Assembly: GCA_009602735.1 (NCBI GenBank)
Contig: WELA01013856.1
Location: 475,787 to 539,786 of the forward strand
Length of the DNA: 64,000 nucleotides
Origin: Mesotaenium endlicherianum
Lineage: Eukaryota; Streptophyta; Zygnematophyceae; Zygnematales; Mesotaeniaceae
Reading direction: 5' to 3'
Positions 35,201 through 57,519 of this stretch are shown here, piece after piece. Numbering within the stretch: the first letter of the stretch is position 1; every line of letters starts with the position of its first letter. Under the pieces are notes generated by a model that ran no database searches, had not been told where the DNA came from, and saw only the letters and a program-made list of their open reading frames with translations. The position numbers were made by a program, and so were the translations under genes.

Positions 35201-35403
35201 GTACGAAGCAAAGCGGGAAAGCGGCGGCGGCTGCTGCTGTTCGAAAGGGCAGCTTGCAGAAGAAAGCTATGGCCGGTGCCTCAGAAAAGGGCAACGTGCC
35301 GAAGAAGGCCGCGCCAAAGAAGAGGACCATTGAGGACGCTGATGAACCCGTAGTCAAACCTAGCACAAATGCAAAGCCGAAGAAGAAGAGAGCAACAGCC
35401 TAG
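26971..35403 (+). CDS. PUM3: Nucleolar PUF-domain protein PUM3/APUM24 (Puf6 family)
   Basis: RNA-binding protein of the nucleolus needed for pre-rRNA processing in known homologues. Phase-consistent exons: 26971-27168, 27294-27347, 27519-27580, 27727-27808, 28711-28834, 29180-29263, 29559-29673, 30398-30551, 31155-31268, 31724-31795, one ending at 32142, 32559-32609, 33008-33116, 33449-33642, 33961-34035, 34591-35403 (TAG). The N-terminus is Lys/Glu rich (nuclear). Then come degenerate PUF repeats: KKWEQMRQRDI, LAAVALSHTTSRVLQ, VVELASDTYARHLVKAMLKK, LRGHVTALLRHPFAS, GIVDHSIVHRVLADFLAVAP, RMLHTRPGAICAAHCIALG, GHVADAARDDCGHL, HGSRVLLHLLAPYSS. The C-terminus is CPL-like (LWKRALSGRCREWAFGH) with a basic tail. 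About eleven residues between DCGHL and TMLVRK are missing where a single N stands (32123). Ala/Glu- and Lys-rich inserts make it longer than usual (about 775 residues against about 650). Confidence 0.93.
27943..28113. repeat. CA/CACG-rich simple repeat in a PUM3 intron
   Basis: Irregular CACACG, CACGCA and CATGCA runs on the plus strand between the exons ending 27808 and starting 28711. A CCAGCT hexamer repeat follows at about 28179-28216. Confidence 0.85.
29048..29080. repeat. (CTG)11 in a PUM3 intron
   Basis: Eleven perfect CTG units in the intron between 28834 and 29180. Confidence 0.9.
29328..29364. repeat. (CCT)12 in a PUM3 intron
   Basis: Perfect CCT trinucleotide tract between the exons 29180-29263 and 29559-29673. 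Confidence 0.9.
32123..32123. other. Single unknown base marking a probable gap in PUM3
   Basis: An N stands just before the codons for TMLVRK. The conserved residues that should link GHL to this segment are absent from the preceding 330 bases. Confidence 0.55.
32205..32248. repeat. (CT)n(GT)n tract in a PUM3 intron
   Basis: About 15 CT units run directly into GT units, shortly after the exon ending at 32142. Confidence 0.85.
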
Positions 35404-35850
35404 ATTGTACATCTGAGTTAGTGTCGCATGCCAGCTTGCACAAGTGTGTTTATGGTGGCAGTTCACATGTTAACTATTTCTTGGGCTTTTTGAACATGTT
35501 TGTCAGAATTTTTCTGACATCACGCGCTTGGATTGGCATGCATGTGCATTTGCTTGTCAATATGCTCTTGGTAACATCATCTGACTGAGAGTGGTGCAAC
35601 TGTTGATGTACTTACTAGTGAAGAAGGCCTACGATTTGATACCTCACGGTTTTGAAGGACAATATTGAATATATCTCTAAGTGCACGAAGATCTAAAGGT
35701 AGTGCAATGTGTCCTTTCTTGTGAAAAAACGATTGGAATATTTTCTAAGAGTGTTCACTCCAGAAGAAATACTCTCAGCGCCCGTTTTAAGTGAGGAAAA
35801 GGTCAGGGAAAGACATCAAAAATGATGACATCCACTTCTCGTGCGGGGGA
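35404..35850. other. PUM3 3' flank
   Basis: AT-rich, no gene seen; should hold the PUM3 3' UTR. Confidence 0.5.
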
Positions 35851-35922
35851 AGGTCCCTTGCGGGTTTGAACCACAGACCTGTCGATCTGCAGTCGACTGC
35901 TCTACCACTGAGCTAAAGGACC
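35851..35922 (-). tRNA. trnC-GCA: tRNA-Cys (anticodon GCA)
   Basis: The minus strand folds into a complete 72-nt cloverleaf without intron: acceptor GGTCCTT with AGGGACC (one G-T pair), D stem GCTC/GAGC, anticodon stem GTCGA/TCGAC around loop CTGCAGA (anticodon GCA), 5-nt variable loop, T stem TGTGG/CCGCA around TTCAAAC, discriminator T. Internal promoter boxes A (TAGCTCAGTGG) and B (GGTTCAAACC) are present, no CCA is encoded. It reads as a nuclear elongator tRNA-Cys. Confidence 0.97.
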
Positions 35923-36781
35923 AGATATGTACCATATCAGGTAGTTATATTTAATATTTAATATTTTACCCCTACGGTCGTTACCCTCGACGACGTTGCT
36001 CGTCATTCAATTTGGCCAATGCAGGCCAATGCAGTCTTTGCGATTTGATGCCTAAAAACACGGGCTGAAAGCTACCTTCCGAATTTTGGGCGTTCATTGC
36101 GACACTTTTCCAAATCGCCATAGATCATCAAACTTTTCGATATTTTAGTCCATTTGGGTGAAACGGGAGTCTTCCCGTACTATTTGCAATTCTTGCCAAA
36201 AAAAAATCAAGGATTCGGAATAGTCGCAGCCACTTGGGGTTGCACGCCTAGAATCGACTCCGATTTCACTCAATGCTTGCTTGGACGCGATGGGTGAGGG
36301 AACATGGGAGGGAAAGGATGCTGGTGTTGAACCACGGTAGCATGGGGCGGGGCTGCCTGGATTCTGCTGGATTCGCTACAGTTTGATGCGATATTAGTAC
36401 GGATTGTACGGTCACTCTTGCAATCTAGATGTGAGAGGTGTATGATGCACATTCAGCTAGGACAATGTGAATCCACGTGATACATGCTCTTCGCATACCT
36501 CTACTTCTAATACAGACCCTTCAAATGCTCGGATCGTAGGGGTTGGCAACGGCCCGCTTGTAGATGAAATTTAGATACATGTCTGGCCAGAATTGCTATA
36601 GAGTCCAACGGTCAGCATCGTTGGCTTATTTCCCATCAGAAGTAGCAAGTTCCTTCGAGGGAAGTCGCACCTCCCGTAGAGTCGAGGCCTGACTTTTTAA
36701 GAAGTTGTTTGTGGTTGTTGAAGGTTGCATTTACCCAGGTCCAGCTGAGGTCTAGCTTTATATTGAAACTGTAAGCTGAAC
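35923..36781. other. Upstream region of the glycine decarboxylase gene
   Basis: AT-rich spacer between the tRNA and the ATG at 36782. The 5' UTR and promoter should lie here; no gene or clear motif was recognised. Confidence 0.5.
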
Positions 36782-47176
<10,395 letters not shown>

Positions 47177-48434
47177 ATCATCGCATAACATCGCATGCGC
47201 ATCGCACCACCATATCTGTGCACTCTAATGGGGGCGGCCAGGGGGCTGTCTATCAGCCGACCAACGACCCTGCTGTTAGTTCCAGATTTCTGTGTAAAGC
47301 GTCCGTGTAGTGAACAAAAGGATAAGCGTAATTTGATATGCTGTGCAGTAGACTGTCTGCACATGAGGTGGAAATGACTACTTCAATACTCTTATTCCCT
47401 GACATTAGTTCATATTGAGCTATAACTTGCCCCCTGGAGCAAACGCTGTAAGATATACCGCTGGCAGTCTCTGGGGGGGCAGCTGATGTCTATTTGACGA
47501 GGAGCAGACCCCTGAGATGAGGACACAGATAATGCTTAGCTGCACTACCATAGGGTTAGAGATTCTCAATTTATTTCTTGCAGTTCCTGATGCTTGCTGA
47601 TACAGCTGTGCCTCCTCTGAGAGGTTGTAAATCAAGTGAGCTCTTCTGAGGCTTTTATCACGCATGCGAAGTACTCTGTGCAATCTCAGTGCATTTTCAA
47701 GGGTAACTAAATTGTAAGCTTGTGAAGGAGGCTGTAAACACATTGTGTCCAAGTTTTCATGCACACCATGGGGTGGAAACTGGCGCTCATTTTCCGAGAT
47801 TTGGAATTCGGAGCCTTAAATTTTTGAAGCTTGTCACTAAATTTCCCAAGTTTGATTTCAGGTCACTATTAATACATATTTGTTTGATTAAAGGTCACTA
47901 CTTCAGTGTACTAATTTTGACATTTTGATTTCAGGACGCTGATTTTAAAACCTTGAATTTTGGGCGCTATGTCACCCGGATTCTCAAAGGGAGTTTCCCC
48001 CCCATGATGCACACCATACTCGGCAGCCAAACACTGTGTACGAAAGTAAAACCGCGGCAGTATCAGTTTGATAGACTTCAGCATTTATGCAGCTATCCAC
48101 GCAATGCAGTACCAGTGCATGCACAAAGCTCAGCTCCATGTACAACCATGCAAGCAATGAGCTGTGGCGGGCCCATGTAGCACACGAATGATTGATAAAG
48201 AAAGGCATAAGGTATTGTCACAGAGTGCATCAAGTTGAATAATATTCAAAGATACCTCAAAGTTCATCTACGCCATAATTTTTTGTACACGTGTACTCTT
48301 TTGTGTGGCTTGTGCTGGGGTAGGGCCTCCAACATGCCAGATGAGCGTGCCAAAGATATGTACAGAGTGTATATACAGCCTTGCAGGATGTCATGATTCT
48401 GGAAGTCGGATAAGCTGATCACGAGTGCACGAGG
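47177..48434. other. Convergent intergenic region
   Basis: AT-rich spacer between the stops of GLDP (+) and the PPR gene (-). At about 47780-47970 several short degenerate direct repeats of the type TTTGATTTCAGG(T/A)C occur. No gene recognised. Confidence 0.5.
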
Positions 48435-51319
48435 TCAATAGATGACCCTCATGATGCACAGGTTCAAATGATCTATGAACAGATACATCAAGCAAGGGTC
48501 CAAATCACCCGACCGAGCGAGAGCAAGGCAGAGCTGCATATACACGTCAGGGTGCCGCTGGCATTCCGTCAGCAGCCGCGACAAGAGCTGGTAATTGGGA
48601 CGCAGCCCTTTCTCCACCATCTGCAGGCACGCTCTCCGCCACACCACATTTCGCAACAGCCAGCATCAGACAACTGCACAGCTGTCCAGTTCAAGAACAC
48701 AGCAAGAGGCGTGCGCGAGGCGCATACAAAGAACCTGAGCACCTCAGCCGGCCTTTCCTCCCTCTCCCTCCCAGCGTCCCCCCCCCCTCCCTCCCTTTCC
48801 CTCATACCCGGAGTTGTCACGACGTGCAAAGGTCGTATGGGATCTTTGAAGGCCCCTCAGCACTCGCCTGGGAAGCTAGACAGGATCACCACAGTTAGCG
48901 CAGGAAGCACGACCGCAGAGAGCAACACCAGCATCTCTGAGCTAAAGGTGGAGAGAGGCATCCGTGCATGGAGAAGAGACAGAGTCTGCCAGATATTGGG
49001 GGCATCTCTGAGGGGAGGAGCATTACAGCGAGCACGTGTGCCGCAGCGTGGGTGTAGTGCTCGCCCTTGAAGCAGCCTCCAATGAGCGCCGCATACGCGT
49101 TCTCTGTCACCTCGTGCCCGGCAGCCTCCATGCTCCGCAGCACGCTGCGTTATAATAACAGGACTTTCATCAGCCACTCATTGACAGGCATTAAAGATAC
49201 ACAGGGAGAGAAAGAGAGCGAGAGCAAGAGCAAGAGAAGGACGGGAGCTGGAGCTAGAGTGCGCAATCCAAAATAGCATCCAACTTCATCTGCGGTTGCC
49301 GGTGTCGTCTCCCGCTACGCTGCGGAGGACCCGGCTGGACTCTTCCAAGCACTCATCGCAAACAATAGTACGTCAGCGAAGCTCGTCCATGGAAGCTTTC
49401 AATTGACAGGAAGAGGGGGGCCACTTCATGGTAGCTCAGAGACGCACGCACGAAGAGCGAGAGTGAGTGAGCGAGGGAGAGCGCACCTGACGGAGGTCTC
49501 GAGGTCTCCGCAGAAGGCCGCCACAGACGCGACGGCGATGAAGATGTCAGCCGACAGCTGGCGGCCGTGCAGCTGTGACACCTGGAGGCACCGCTGCGCC
49601 TCGTGGCTGCGGCCAGCCACGCAGTGCAGCGCCACCAGCTTCTCGTACAGCTGGCCCATGCCCTGCCCCGTGGGGCCGTGCGTGGCCTCCGCCCATTCCA
49701 CCATCATCTCCGCACGCACCTGCAGCCTCAGCCCGTGCCTCTGCTCATCCTCCCCCCCCCCCCAGCGCTCACTCACCCACCCCTTCGTCAGTGCTATCAT
49801 CACCAGCAGCGGCAGCGGCAGCGGCAGCCGTCATCGCCCAAACACCACCATCGCACGATGGAGGTTGTCGTCGGTGTGACATCATCATTGTCGTCATTGT
49901 CGTCATCGTCGTCATTGGCATCAGCATCATCATCGGGGGTTGCCGCCGTCGCCATCAGCGTTATCCGTGTCGTCATCAAATTTAGCAACCCTGTGATCTA
50001 CCTCCCCGGCGTGGGGTCAGAGCGCAGGACCAGGCATCTCACAATGCAAGAGCCAAAAAGGGCCACACGCCAACCCTCCTTCCAGGCCACGAAGACGGGA
50101 GAGGAGAGGAGAGGAGAGCCACGGCTAGCGGGGGACCCCCTGATCTCATCTCGTGACTGCTTGACCACAGCACATGCCCTGCCTGCCTGCCCCGGGAGTA
50201 TCTATCCATCCATCCATGAGTGAGTGAGTGAGTGAGGGAGTGAGTGAATGGAGGGAGAGAGGGAAAGAGAGACAGAGAGAGAAAGAGAAGGGAGAGAGTA
50301 GGTAGAGCTCGCACCAGAAGCAGCTTGGAAGAGTCCTCATCGAGCGGTTCCACGATGCCGCCCGCCACCAGCCGCTTCAGTTCGTCCTGCACCGTGCCCA
50401 GCTTCTCCTGCTCTTGCGCGCCAACACAGCCACGAGGATACTCATCATCGTCAGCAGCCCGCCTCTGCCAACCATCAGCTGCCATCTGCAGCGCCGCCTG
50501 TTGAGTGCGCACGCGGGAGACGCAACATGCAGCCGCCACAGCACAGAGGAGCAGAAGATGCAAAGTAGAAGCAGAGGGAGGGAGGGAAGGAGGGTGGGAG
50601 GGAGGAGAGAGGGAGGGAGAAGGTGCATCCTGGCTGTGACAAAATTCTAAATTGCATTGTCTTTAGAGGAAGGACATTTGCTACTGTGTTGGTGACTGGA
50701 GGGCACCTGTGTTGCTGTCTTTGTCCTGATGACCGACACCTATTGCGCGCGTGCCTGTCGTGCTGCAGCACATGATGCCGTACGGCAACTCGCCTTACGG
50801 CGTCTACCCCCCCGGCGCCATGTATGGCCACCAGAGCATGCCACCTGTACGCACGCACTCCACTCCCACATTCCCGCCCAGCTCCTCCTGCCCTTTGCTG
50901 CCCTCTCCTGCTGCTGCTGCGTGCCCCTCGGTGCCTTGCGTGATGCACCCCCTGTCAGGCAATCCTCCCCTGCCCTGGCCTCCAGGTGTTGCACAATGAA
51001 AACGGCCCCCTCTCTTCCAGTCTTGCCATCTATGTTATCTTCTCCCCCCCCCCCNCCCCTCTCTATCTGCCCTCCTCCCCTCCGCAGCCGGGCCTGTGGC
51101 CTCTGCCTTGGCCTCTGCCTCTCTCTCGCCTGCATGATCAAGCCTACCCCTGTCCCTGCCCACATCCTCGTCCACGCCCTCGCCCTCGCCCTCACTCTCA
51201 TTCCTGCTGCTGCTGCTGCTGCCTGCACTGCCGGCACCTCTGTGCAAACGCGGCGAATCTGCACCTGTACTTGCACCCGCTGCACTGGTAGGCTCTTCGC
51301 TGTGCCGCCGCGGCTGCTC

Positions 51320-51350
<31 letters not shown>

Positions 51351-52918
51351 ACCCCAAGAGAGCGGGCCTGTTCCTGCTCTTGCTCGTGCTCGTGCGCCAA
51401 CTCTCGCCGCACCTGCATCTGCGCCCGCGGCTCCTGCTGCACCTGCACATGCGCCTGCATCTGCTGCTGCAGCGGGGGCTGCTCCTGCTCCTGGTCCTCC
51501 TCCGACTGCTCCTCCGGGTCCGGGTCCTCCCAGGCCTGGAGCTCCTTGAGGAGCAGGAGCGCGTCGGCGGCGCGGCCGCGGTCCCACAGCATGAAGAGCA
51601 GCATGGCGGACGTACGCAGCAGCGGCCGCAGGCGCGCAAACCGCATCTCCGCCAGCAGGCTGCGCACGGCCGGCAGCGCCACTTGCGCCACCATCATGGA
51701 GCGCAGCCAGCGGTGGCACATGTGCTGCATGGCCTGCTCCGCCAGCGCGCTCGCGCGCCGCCGCGCGCGCATCCAGCTGTACACCTCCAGCGCGCACCAC
51801 CAGTCGTGGCCCTCCGCGCCAAAGTAGAGCAGCACCGCGCCCAAGTCCGCATCGCTCAGCCTCTCCTGCACGCACGCACGCGCCACACGACCCCGCGTCA
51901 ACCCCATGCACGCGAGCACACATGCACAGACACACGCACACATGCAAGCACGGCCGGTGGGAGGCGCGGGCGGGCAGGCCCAGAGAGTGAGCACAGGAGG
52001 CGTTGTGTGAGTCCGCGCAGGAGACTTGGCGTCTAACTTCTATCCTCCTGCTCCTGCCTCTTCCCCTCCCGCTTCCAATTCCACATCCCCTTCCCCTTCC
52101 TACTGGCCAAGTAAACAGGAGACCGCTGGTTTATGAGAACGAGCTTGATTGCAGGATGACGACGTGAAGCATCAAGTGCCATTTGGTTTCAGATACATAG
52201 CAACGAGCTACTGTTGCCAAATAGCGATCAGGTGGCCCCTGATTCTCATCACATTCTGACAAGCTAATGGAGGAAGGTTTGAAAGAAAGGCTTCAGGCAA
52301 TTCACTCTGCTGCATGATGCAGATCAGAGAAGCTTCTTGCAGCTCCTGAAATGGCCTCTGTAGCTCTTGCTTCACGTAATTGATCAGAAGTCTAACATGA
52401 TCACGAGGTAATGAGCCGGTGTTGGGGGTAAAAGAGTTCACCTGCAGGCTGTCGAGGACTTCCGAAGGATCTTGCACAAGGTTCTCAACCTCAAAGATTG
52501 CCTCTCTTGCTGCGCTGCTGTGGTAAGCCAGGGCCTCTCGCCTTTTCGCCCTCTCAGGATCTCGAGAACCCTCCACATGGTCCCCAGCTAAAGCCCTGGG
52601 TGAGGAAAGCCCATGCCGCTTCTGCAAAGGGTGCAGACTCTGACAAGAAAATGAAGCAGGCCCACAGTCAGCTTCCCTTTCTCGTCTGAAATGGGCCTCG
52701 CAGCTTGTCAGCACACGGTTGCGTGAGGGTTTTCTACATGGAGGAAATAAACCCTGCTTTTTACAGAAGGACGAGAATGCTACAATTGTTCTATGCTGCT
52801 CTGGTCTACCTTTCTGCTTCCAGCTTACACGCTCTTGCACATCCCTTTGACGACTAGCATCAGTGCATAATGATGTTATGGATACGGCAAGAGAAGTCTC
52901 GATTGCTCGTGAACCCAT
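48435..52918 (-). CDS. Pentatricopeptide repeat (PPR) protein, probably organellar
   Basis: Minus-strand exons in order: 52442-52918 (ATG at 52918), one starting at 51865 and running to about 51290 (end not fixed), 50315-50497, 49487-49719, 49027-49144, 48435-48620 (TGA). Exon 1 is Ser/Arg rich and may hold an organellar targeting peptide; it ends FEVENLVQDPSEVLDSLQ. Exon 2 gives LGAVLLYFGAEGHDWWCALE, LRTSAMLLFMLWDRGRAADA and then a long Gln/Glu-rich low-complexity tail with a poly-Gln run. Later exons give helix-turn-helix PPR-like units: LYEKLVALHCVAGRSHEAQR, NAYAALIGGCFKGEHYTHAA, MVEKGLRPNYQLLSRLL, and an end resembling a conserved plant family (DPCLMYLFIDHLNLCIMRVI). I recall a conserved chloroplast PPR family with this order of motifs but do not name it. 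About 60-70 residues expected between exons 2 and 3 are absent; an N at 51055 and a foreign-looking exon lie there. Confidence 0.8.
50769..50846 (+). CDS. Orphan exon resembling the N-terminal region of a GBF-type bZIP factor
   Basis: On the plus strand, inside the minus-strand PPR gene, CTGCAG precedes a 78-base open stretch that ends at CCT|GTACGC; both ends are in phase 0. It encodes HMMPYGNSPYGV, YPPGAMYG and HQSMPP. The order MMP-PYG, VYPPG, Y-H-SMPP is that of the proline-rich MFMR region of plant G-box binding factors. No bZIP domain or other exon of such a gene was found in the window. It may be a real nested exon, a relic, or sequence brought in by an assembly misjoin. Confidence 0.5.
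51055..51055. other. Single unknown base marking a probable gap or join in the PPR gene
   Basis: An N in a C run between exon 2 and exon 3 of the PPR gene. A conserved PPR segment is missing here and an opposite-strand orphan exon lies 210 bases away. Confidence 0.5.
51330..51350 (-). repeat. CAG repeat encoding poly-Gln in the PPR gene
   Basis: CTG units on the plus strand read as CAG codons on the coding strand and give a run of about nine Gln inside exon 2, within a broader Gln/Glu-rich low-complexity stretch. Confidence 0.7.
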
Positions 52919-54258
52919 GCCGACTTAATTGGATGAATTTTAGAAGCTGGACTTCAGAGCCTCGAAATCAGACTGGTCACAACTTCATTATGCTTACTAG
53001 TCTACAACTGAAGTGATCCAAGTAGCTTGACCGCCAGTAAGCATAATTGAGCTTTGTACAGGAATTACGAAAGCTAAGACCTGCTGCGTGTCGTGCTTTT
53101 GGTCCAACGTCCGCAGAAATCAGTATCTCTGACACTGCGTAGTCCACACTTTATCCTTAGAACGGTGTTTCAAGTCATCAAAGTTGTTTTGAGTTGTTCG
53201 ACTTGTGAGCTTGTTAGTAATCCTTCACATGAATTGCTTGTGACATGTACAATCAGCTCACATTGAGACGCTTCATTGGGCATTTTAGTACGTGTCTTGA
53301 CCAAGACTCGAAAGTACTTGCGCATGCTTGAGCATATAGAAACTGAGGGACTAGGAAGCCAGGTGGCGTCATGTGTAACAGGCGGAGTTCGGTTCGCTAC
53401 AAATACTCGTCGAGATGTTTGGATAATCAAAATATTGTTGCCGGACAGTTATCGTCCATACCGAATAACACGTTCGGACCATTTGTACCGTACAAACCCT
53501 CTACTACACGAATGGCCACGAATGATATCAATAACGCACAGGACGCATGCATGGAATTCCACAGGAAACGAGGTACATGCATGTATGTTCACCATGCCAA
53601 ACCTGGAATGATACGAACAGACTTATTTGATCAAAACACATTATCTGTTTCAATTGTGCATTTAATTGAACTTGGGTGGATATAGGGGAAAACAAAAACG
53701 ATATAGGAAGGTGCTTCAAACACCGTAAACAAAATATGCACCAACATGCAAGAGTGCTGATGCTATCTACCAAGACATCCACGTTGGTCCAAGTTTCTCT
53801 ACGACATATAGTGTACTACTCATTGATTCTTGCCGGCTCTGACTAAACTTTGAACCTGACTTAATTAATGTCCAGATAGAGCAGAACAGTGGGAGCACAA
53901 CATGAAGCCAAGGTGTATGCATAGCAGGAAAAGCCCTTCAGCAGTTCAGGCTAAGACATCCCCCAAGTGTCTGCGAGGCAAACTCTCAAATCTGCTCACT
54001 ATGCTCTGTTGATGAATGAAAATTGTGAGTACAATAGTTGTCTAGTATATAGTCTCGCACTCGCCAATTCCTCTACATATCAAACACGGCATTGCCAAGT
54101 CAAGGTACTATGAGATACATTTACAGATTCCTTCCAACTTTAGCTGCATGGCTATGATTCTTGATAGAGTTTCTAGCCTTAGGCCTAACCTGAAATAGAT
54201 CATTCCCCAAGTGCCTGAAGAGGCAGATCTGTGGCTTGTCCAGGCATCAAGGGAGTGC
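52919..54258. other. Intergenic between PPR and BCCP genes
   Basis: AT-rich; holds the PPR 5' flank and the BCCP 3' UTR. No other feature recognised. Confidence 0.5.
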
Positions 54259-57200
54259 TCAGGGCTCGATGGTGAATAAAGGCTGCAGCCAAAAGTCAGA
54301 GCAACATACATCAGGATCTACGTCCCTCCCATGACATGTGCCACTCAAGTCCTCGTCAAGAATCTAAGGATGTCAGATTCAAAGTTGCAGTGATCAAGAG
54401 GTCATGGACAATCTCATTAACATCACCCTTCAGTTCTTAATGAAACCTGTCGAAATGGAAACCAGTTGACAACATGATAAGAAGGGGGCTACCATTTCCA
54501 GACCAGTCGTTGATACCATAAAGTATCAAGTAATCAAGTTCGAGACAGGCGAGCAATACTAATTTTCGAGCTCAGTGGCACCTGAAGCTGGGCACCCAGT
54601 AAAACATAACAAGCATAAGCTTCTAGAGGTTTCCAGTGTGTATCCCAAGTAGCAGGGTCATGAGAAAGCATGTAGTCATTAAGGAACTTACAATATCGAT
54701 TGCGACGGGCTTTCCATCGTCGAGAAGAATTTCTCTGATGACACCACTCTGGTCAGCCTGCACAGACCAAAGTCAGTCTGAAGCCTCAGGCCCCTGTTTA
54801 ACAATGGCGTTGCTCAGTAACTTACGCTCACGCATCCTCTTTCCACAAGTTATTGTGAATGTGAGTTTGTGCATGCACTTACCATCACCTGGCTGGTCAC
54901 TCACAAAAGCCTGTCCAGCTTCTAATCAACTTAAGGACACTAAGATGCTCATTGTGAGCACTGTTTTGTAGCCCTCTGAAAAAGCTAATTTATTATACCC
55001 TCGACTCCTGCATTGCGGCAGCACAAATTAATGGAAAGATCAAGAGCGAGCAGCGTATTCAGAAAGACTAAACAGGTCAATACTTCGCCTCATGCCCTAA
55101 CCTTCTTTGCTTTGACTAGAACCCCACATTGACTACACCGGGGACAAATGCTGGTCAGCAAAGGGAATTAGCAGAAGTACTGCAAGCAGGCCCCACTTTT
55201 CTATATCACACAACACCAAGGTGGAAACAGGCTCGGACTGTAAAGGCATACCTCAATTTCATTCATAAGTTTCATGGCTTCCACGATGCACACAACCTGC
55301 CCCTTCTGGACGCGGTCACCAACCTGAACAGCAACATTTCAACAAGTCGTTTGCATTCATTGCTGATTCAGCCTTCATGTTCCTCTGCAAACTGACAGCA
55401 GCAAGCCATATCTAGGGAACCCATGCATGATAGGTACTATATTCCCTAGAGCTGATGGGTCATAAAGCAGCTGCTGCAAGCGGCAGACTCAGCCTGTAGC
55501 TCTGGAACTGTTTGTTTATTTAGGAGATAACTTTTGAGGCCTCAGCATTGTGGTTTCAGCACATGTGGTTGCATTGTAAACTTCCTGACGGTGAGTAGCA
55601 TAAGCTGTCCCTGAATGAAGGAAGGTCGGAGGTCAAATACAAAGTGGTACCACTACAGGTTGCATTGGAGCTGAAAAGGGGCATAAAAACGTAGCTCTGG
55701 TTCACTCCCACAGACTGACATGTTTTATGAGGACTTGCGGTGAAGGACAAAGCGGGTTTACCTTGACGAAAGCTGGCTCCCCAGGAGCAGGGCTACGGTA
55801 GAAAGTGCCAGCCATGGGCGAGCGCATGGGCGGCAGGGAGGAGGGCACTGGGCCAGCAGGTGCTTCGGGAGCAGCAGCAGGCTCAGATGCAGCGGGAGCT
55901 GTAGCTGGTGCTGCCCCTTGCTGTGCACTGGTGTCCTGCAATGTTGTCGTATAAGTAGGAATAGCTGTATGTGCCATGACATGGGGTCCAGGGTATGTTT
56001 GGTAAGCAGCTGGAGATGGCACAGGGAGGGCTTCCTTCTTTCTAATCAAAATCTCGTAGTTCTTGTGCTTGAGCTCCAGCTCCACTATGTCCCTCGAGTC
56101 CACCAGCCTGATGATGACCCAAACCACCCACCCCACAGATTCAAGCCCAGTTTTATTGTTATTCTTAAATGCATGTGTGAAAGCGCAACAACGCGCAGCT
56201 TAATACTCGTCACGTTCCCCTGGCAACTCTGGTGGTCGACCAGATGGTAGCTTACGCATGGCTAACAATTGAAGCACTAAGTTTGCTACATAGCTAGCCA
56301 CTTGAGGTTTTTGTAACAAGGACAATGCAAGGTTCTTCAAGTATAAAGACATATAGAAATCTCAACAACTTTAGAGAATCTTTACTCAGTTAACATCAGA
56401 CGCGAAGCTGCAAAATAGTCCAGAAATCCTTAGCTGCCTGAATGAAGCCAGGCATGCTCTTAAACTTAAGCGAGAAGCAGAAAGTGTGCACAGGGATCTG
56501 GAGATTCCTTCCTCCACAGAAGTGTTTCTCTTTTCTAAATCTATCAATAATTTTAGTTCCATGAAGGCACTCCATCACCTACTAGCCCTTCTTCTAATAT
56601 TTCAGAGAAGATTTAAGGAGCATCGGGTTTGACAAGTACAAATCCTGGACGAGGCGCGTACGCCACATATGGCTTTTGAAACAACCAATTCATATAGCTT
56701 TCTGCTGATCACCTAAGATTTGGGGAGCTATGAACCCTTCGTGCGAATTGAACACATTCAAGGCAAAGGACTTGCATATACGGGCATATAGTTGCACTTC
56801 TGCACAAGACTACAAGGGAAGTTGACTAAGGTTGCTTACTTGATCAGGTTGGAAACGTCAGCAATGAAGAGTGAAGGCTCTTGAATATCACTGGAGCTGT
56901 GGGCCTCTGGAGCAGGTTCGGTGGCTACAAGAGTGTCAGGCTGTGTCGGAGGAACTGTGGCTGATCCGACCGCCACCTGCCACATTTCTAAGCAGTATTG
57001 TGTCACAGGAATACTTTCAGCTACAATAACGTTTTCACAACAATGTTGACCTCAGACGAATTTGAAGGCATTGCTCAATTAAAGGAGATCCCAACAAGAA
57101 AAGCAAGATTAGGGGAACCTACGTCATTGAGGTTCGCAGCACATCTGACAGTGCGCAGACCACCCTCCGCCTGCAATGAACACATGCAGATTGTCAGGAT

Positions 57201-57519
57201 CTTGCACTCCATTTTCTAGGTCATGCTCGTTTCTGGTATTATAGGAAGCCACGTGTTTTGTTCTTTCTTAACAATGGCCTTCAAGAAGAGCTTACATTAG
57301 GTGAACAATGTAGCCCGTCCAGCAACTCACATTGATTGAGCGCCCATCTTGTTTCTCTAACTTGGAGGATGCATGTCCATATTGCTTTGTCCGACATAAT
57401 TTTACGCTGTTAGATGAAGCTCCAAGGCCGCCCTGGATTCCCTTGCGACCGTCAAATGTAACCCCATCTACAATGGAGATTTTGGCAATGGCAAGGCCAG
57501 CGTGTGCAGCAGCCGCCAT
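54259..57519 (-). CDS. BCCP: Biotin carboxyl carrier protein of plastid acetyl-CoA carboxylase
   Basis: Carries the biotin that shuttles carboxyl groups between biotin carboxylase and carboxyltransferase in the multi-subunit plastid acetyl-CoA carboxylase, the first step of fatty-acid synthesis. Seven exons with perfect phase: 57331-57519 (ATG at 57519), 57123-57170, 56840-56976, 55762-56107, 55252-55323, 54692-54757, 54259-54282 (TGA). Product 293 residues, typical of plant BCCP. Residues 1 to about 75 form a plausible chloroplast transit peptide; then LFIADVSNLIKLVDSRDIVE and ELKHKNYEILIRKKEA (N-terminal BCCP region), an Ala/Pro-rich linker, PMRSPMAGTFYRSPAPGEP, and the biotinyl domain with the acceptor lysine in VEAMKLMNEIE, ending PLFTIEP. 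The last exon is only 24 bases. All key residues are present. It is transcribed in the same direction as the PPR gene downstream. Confidence 0.96.

Noticed and set aside
52208-52441. Extension of PPR exon 1 to the stop at 52208
   Set aside because: A CAG|GTGAAC donor at 52442 joins in phase to the conserved segment at 51865; the residues beyond do not fit the family.
55937-55981. A 45-base intron in BCCP (GTCATG..TTGCAG)
   Set aside because: The frame is open through it and phase is kept; such a short intron would be unlike all others here.
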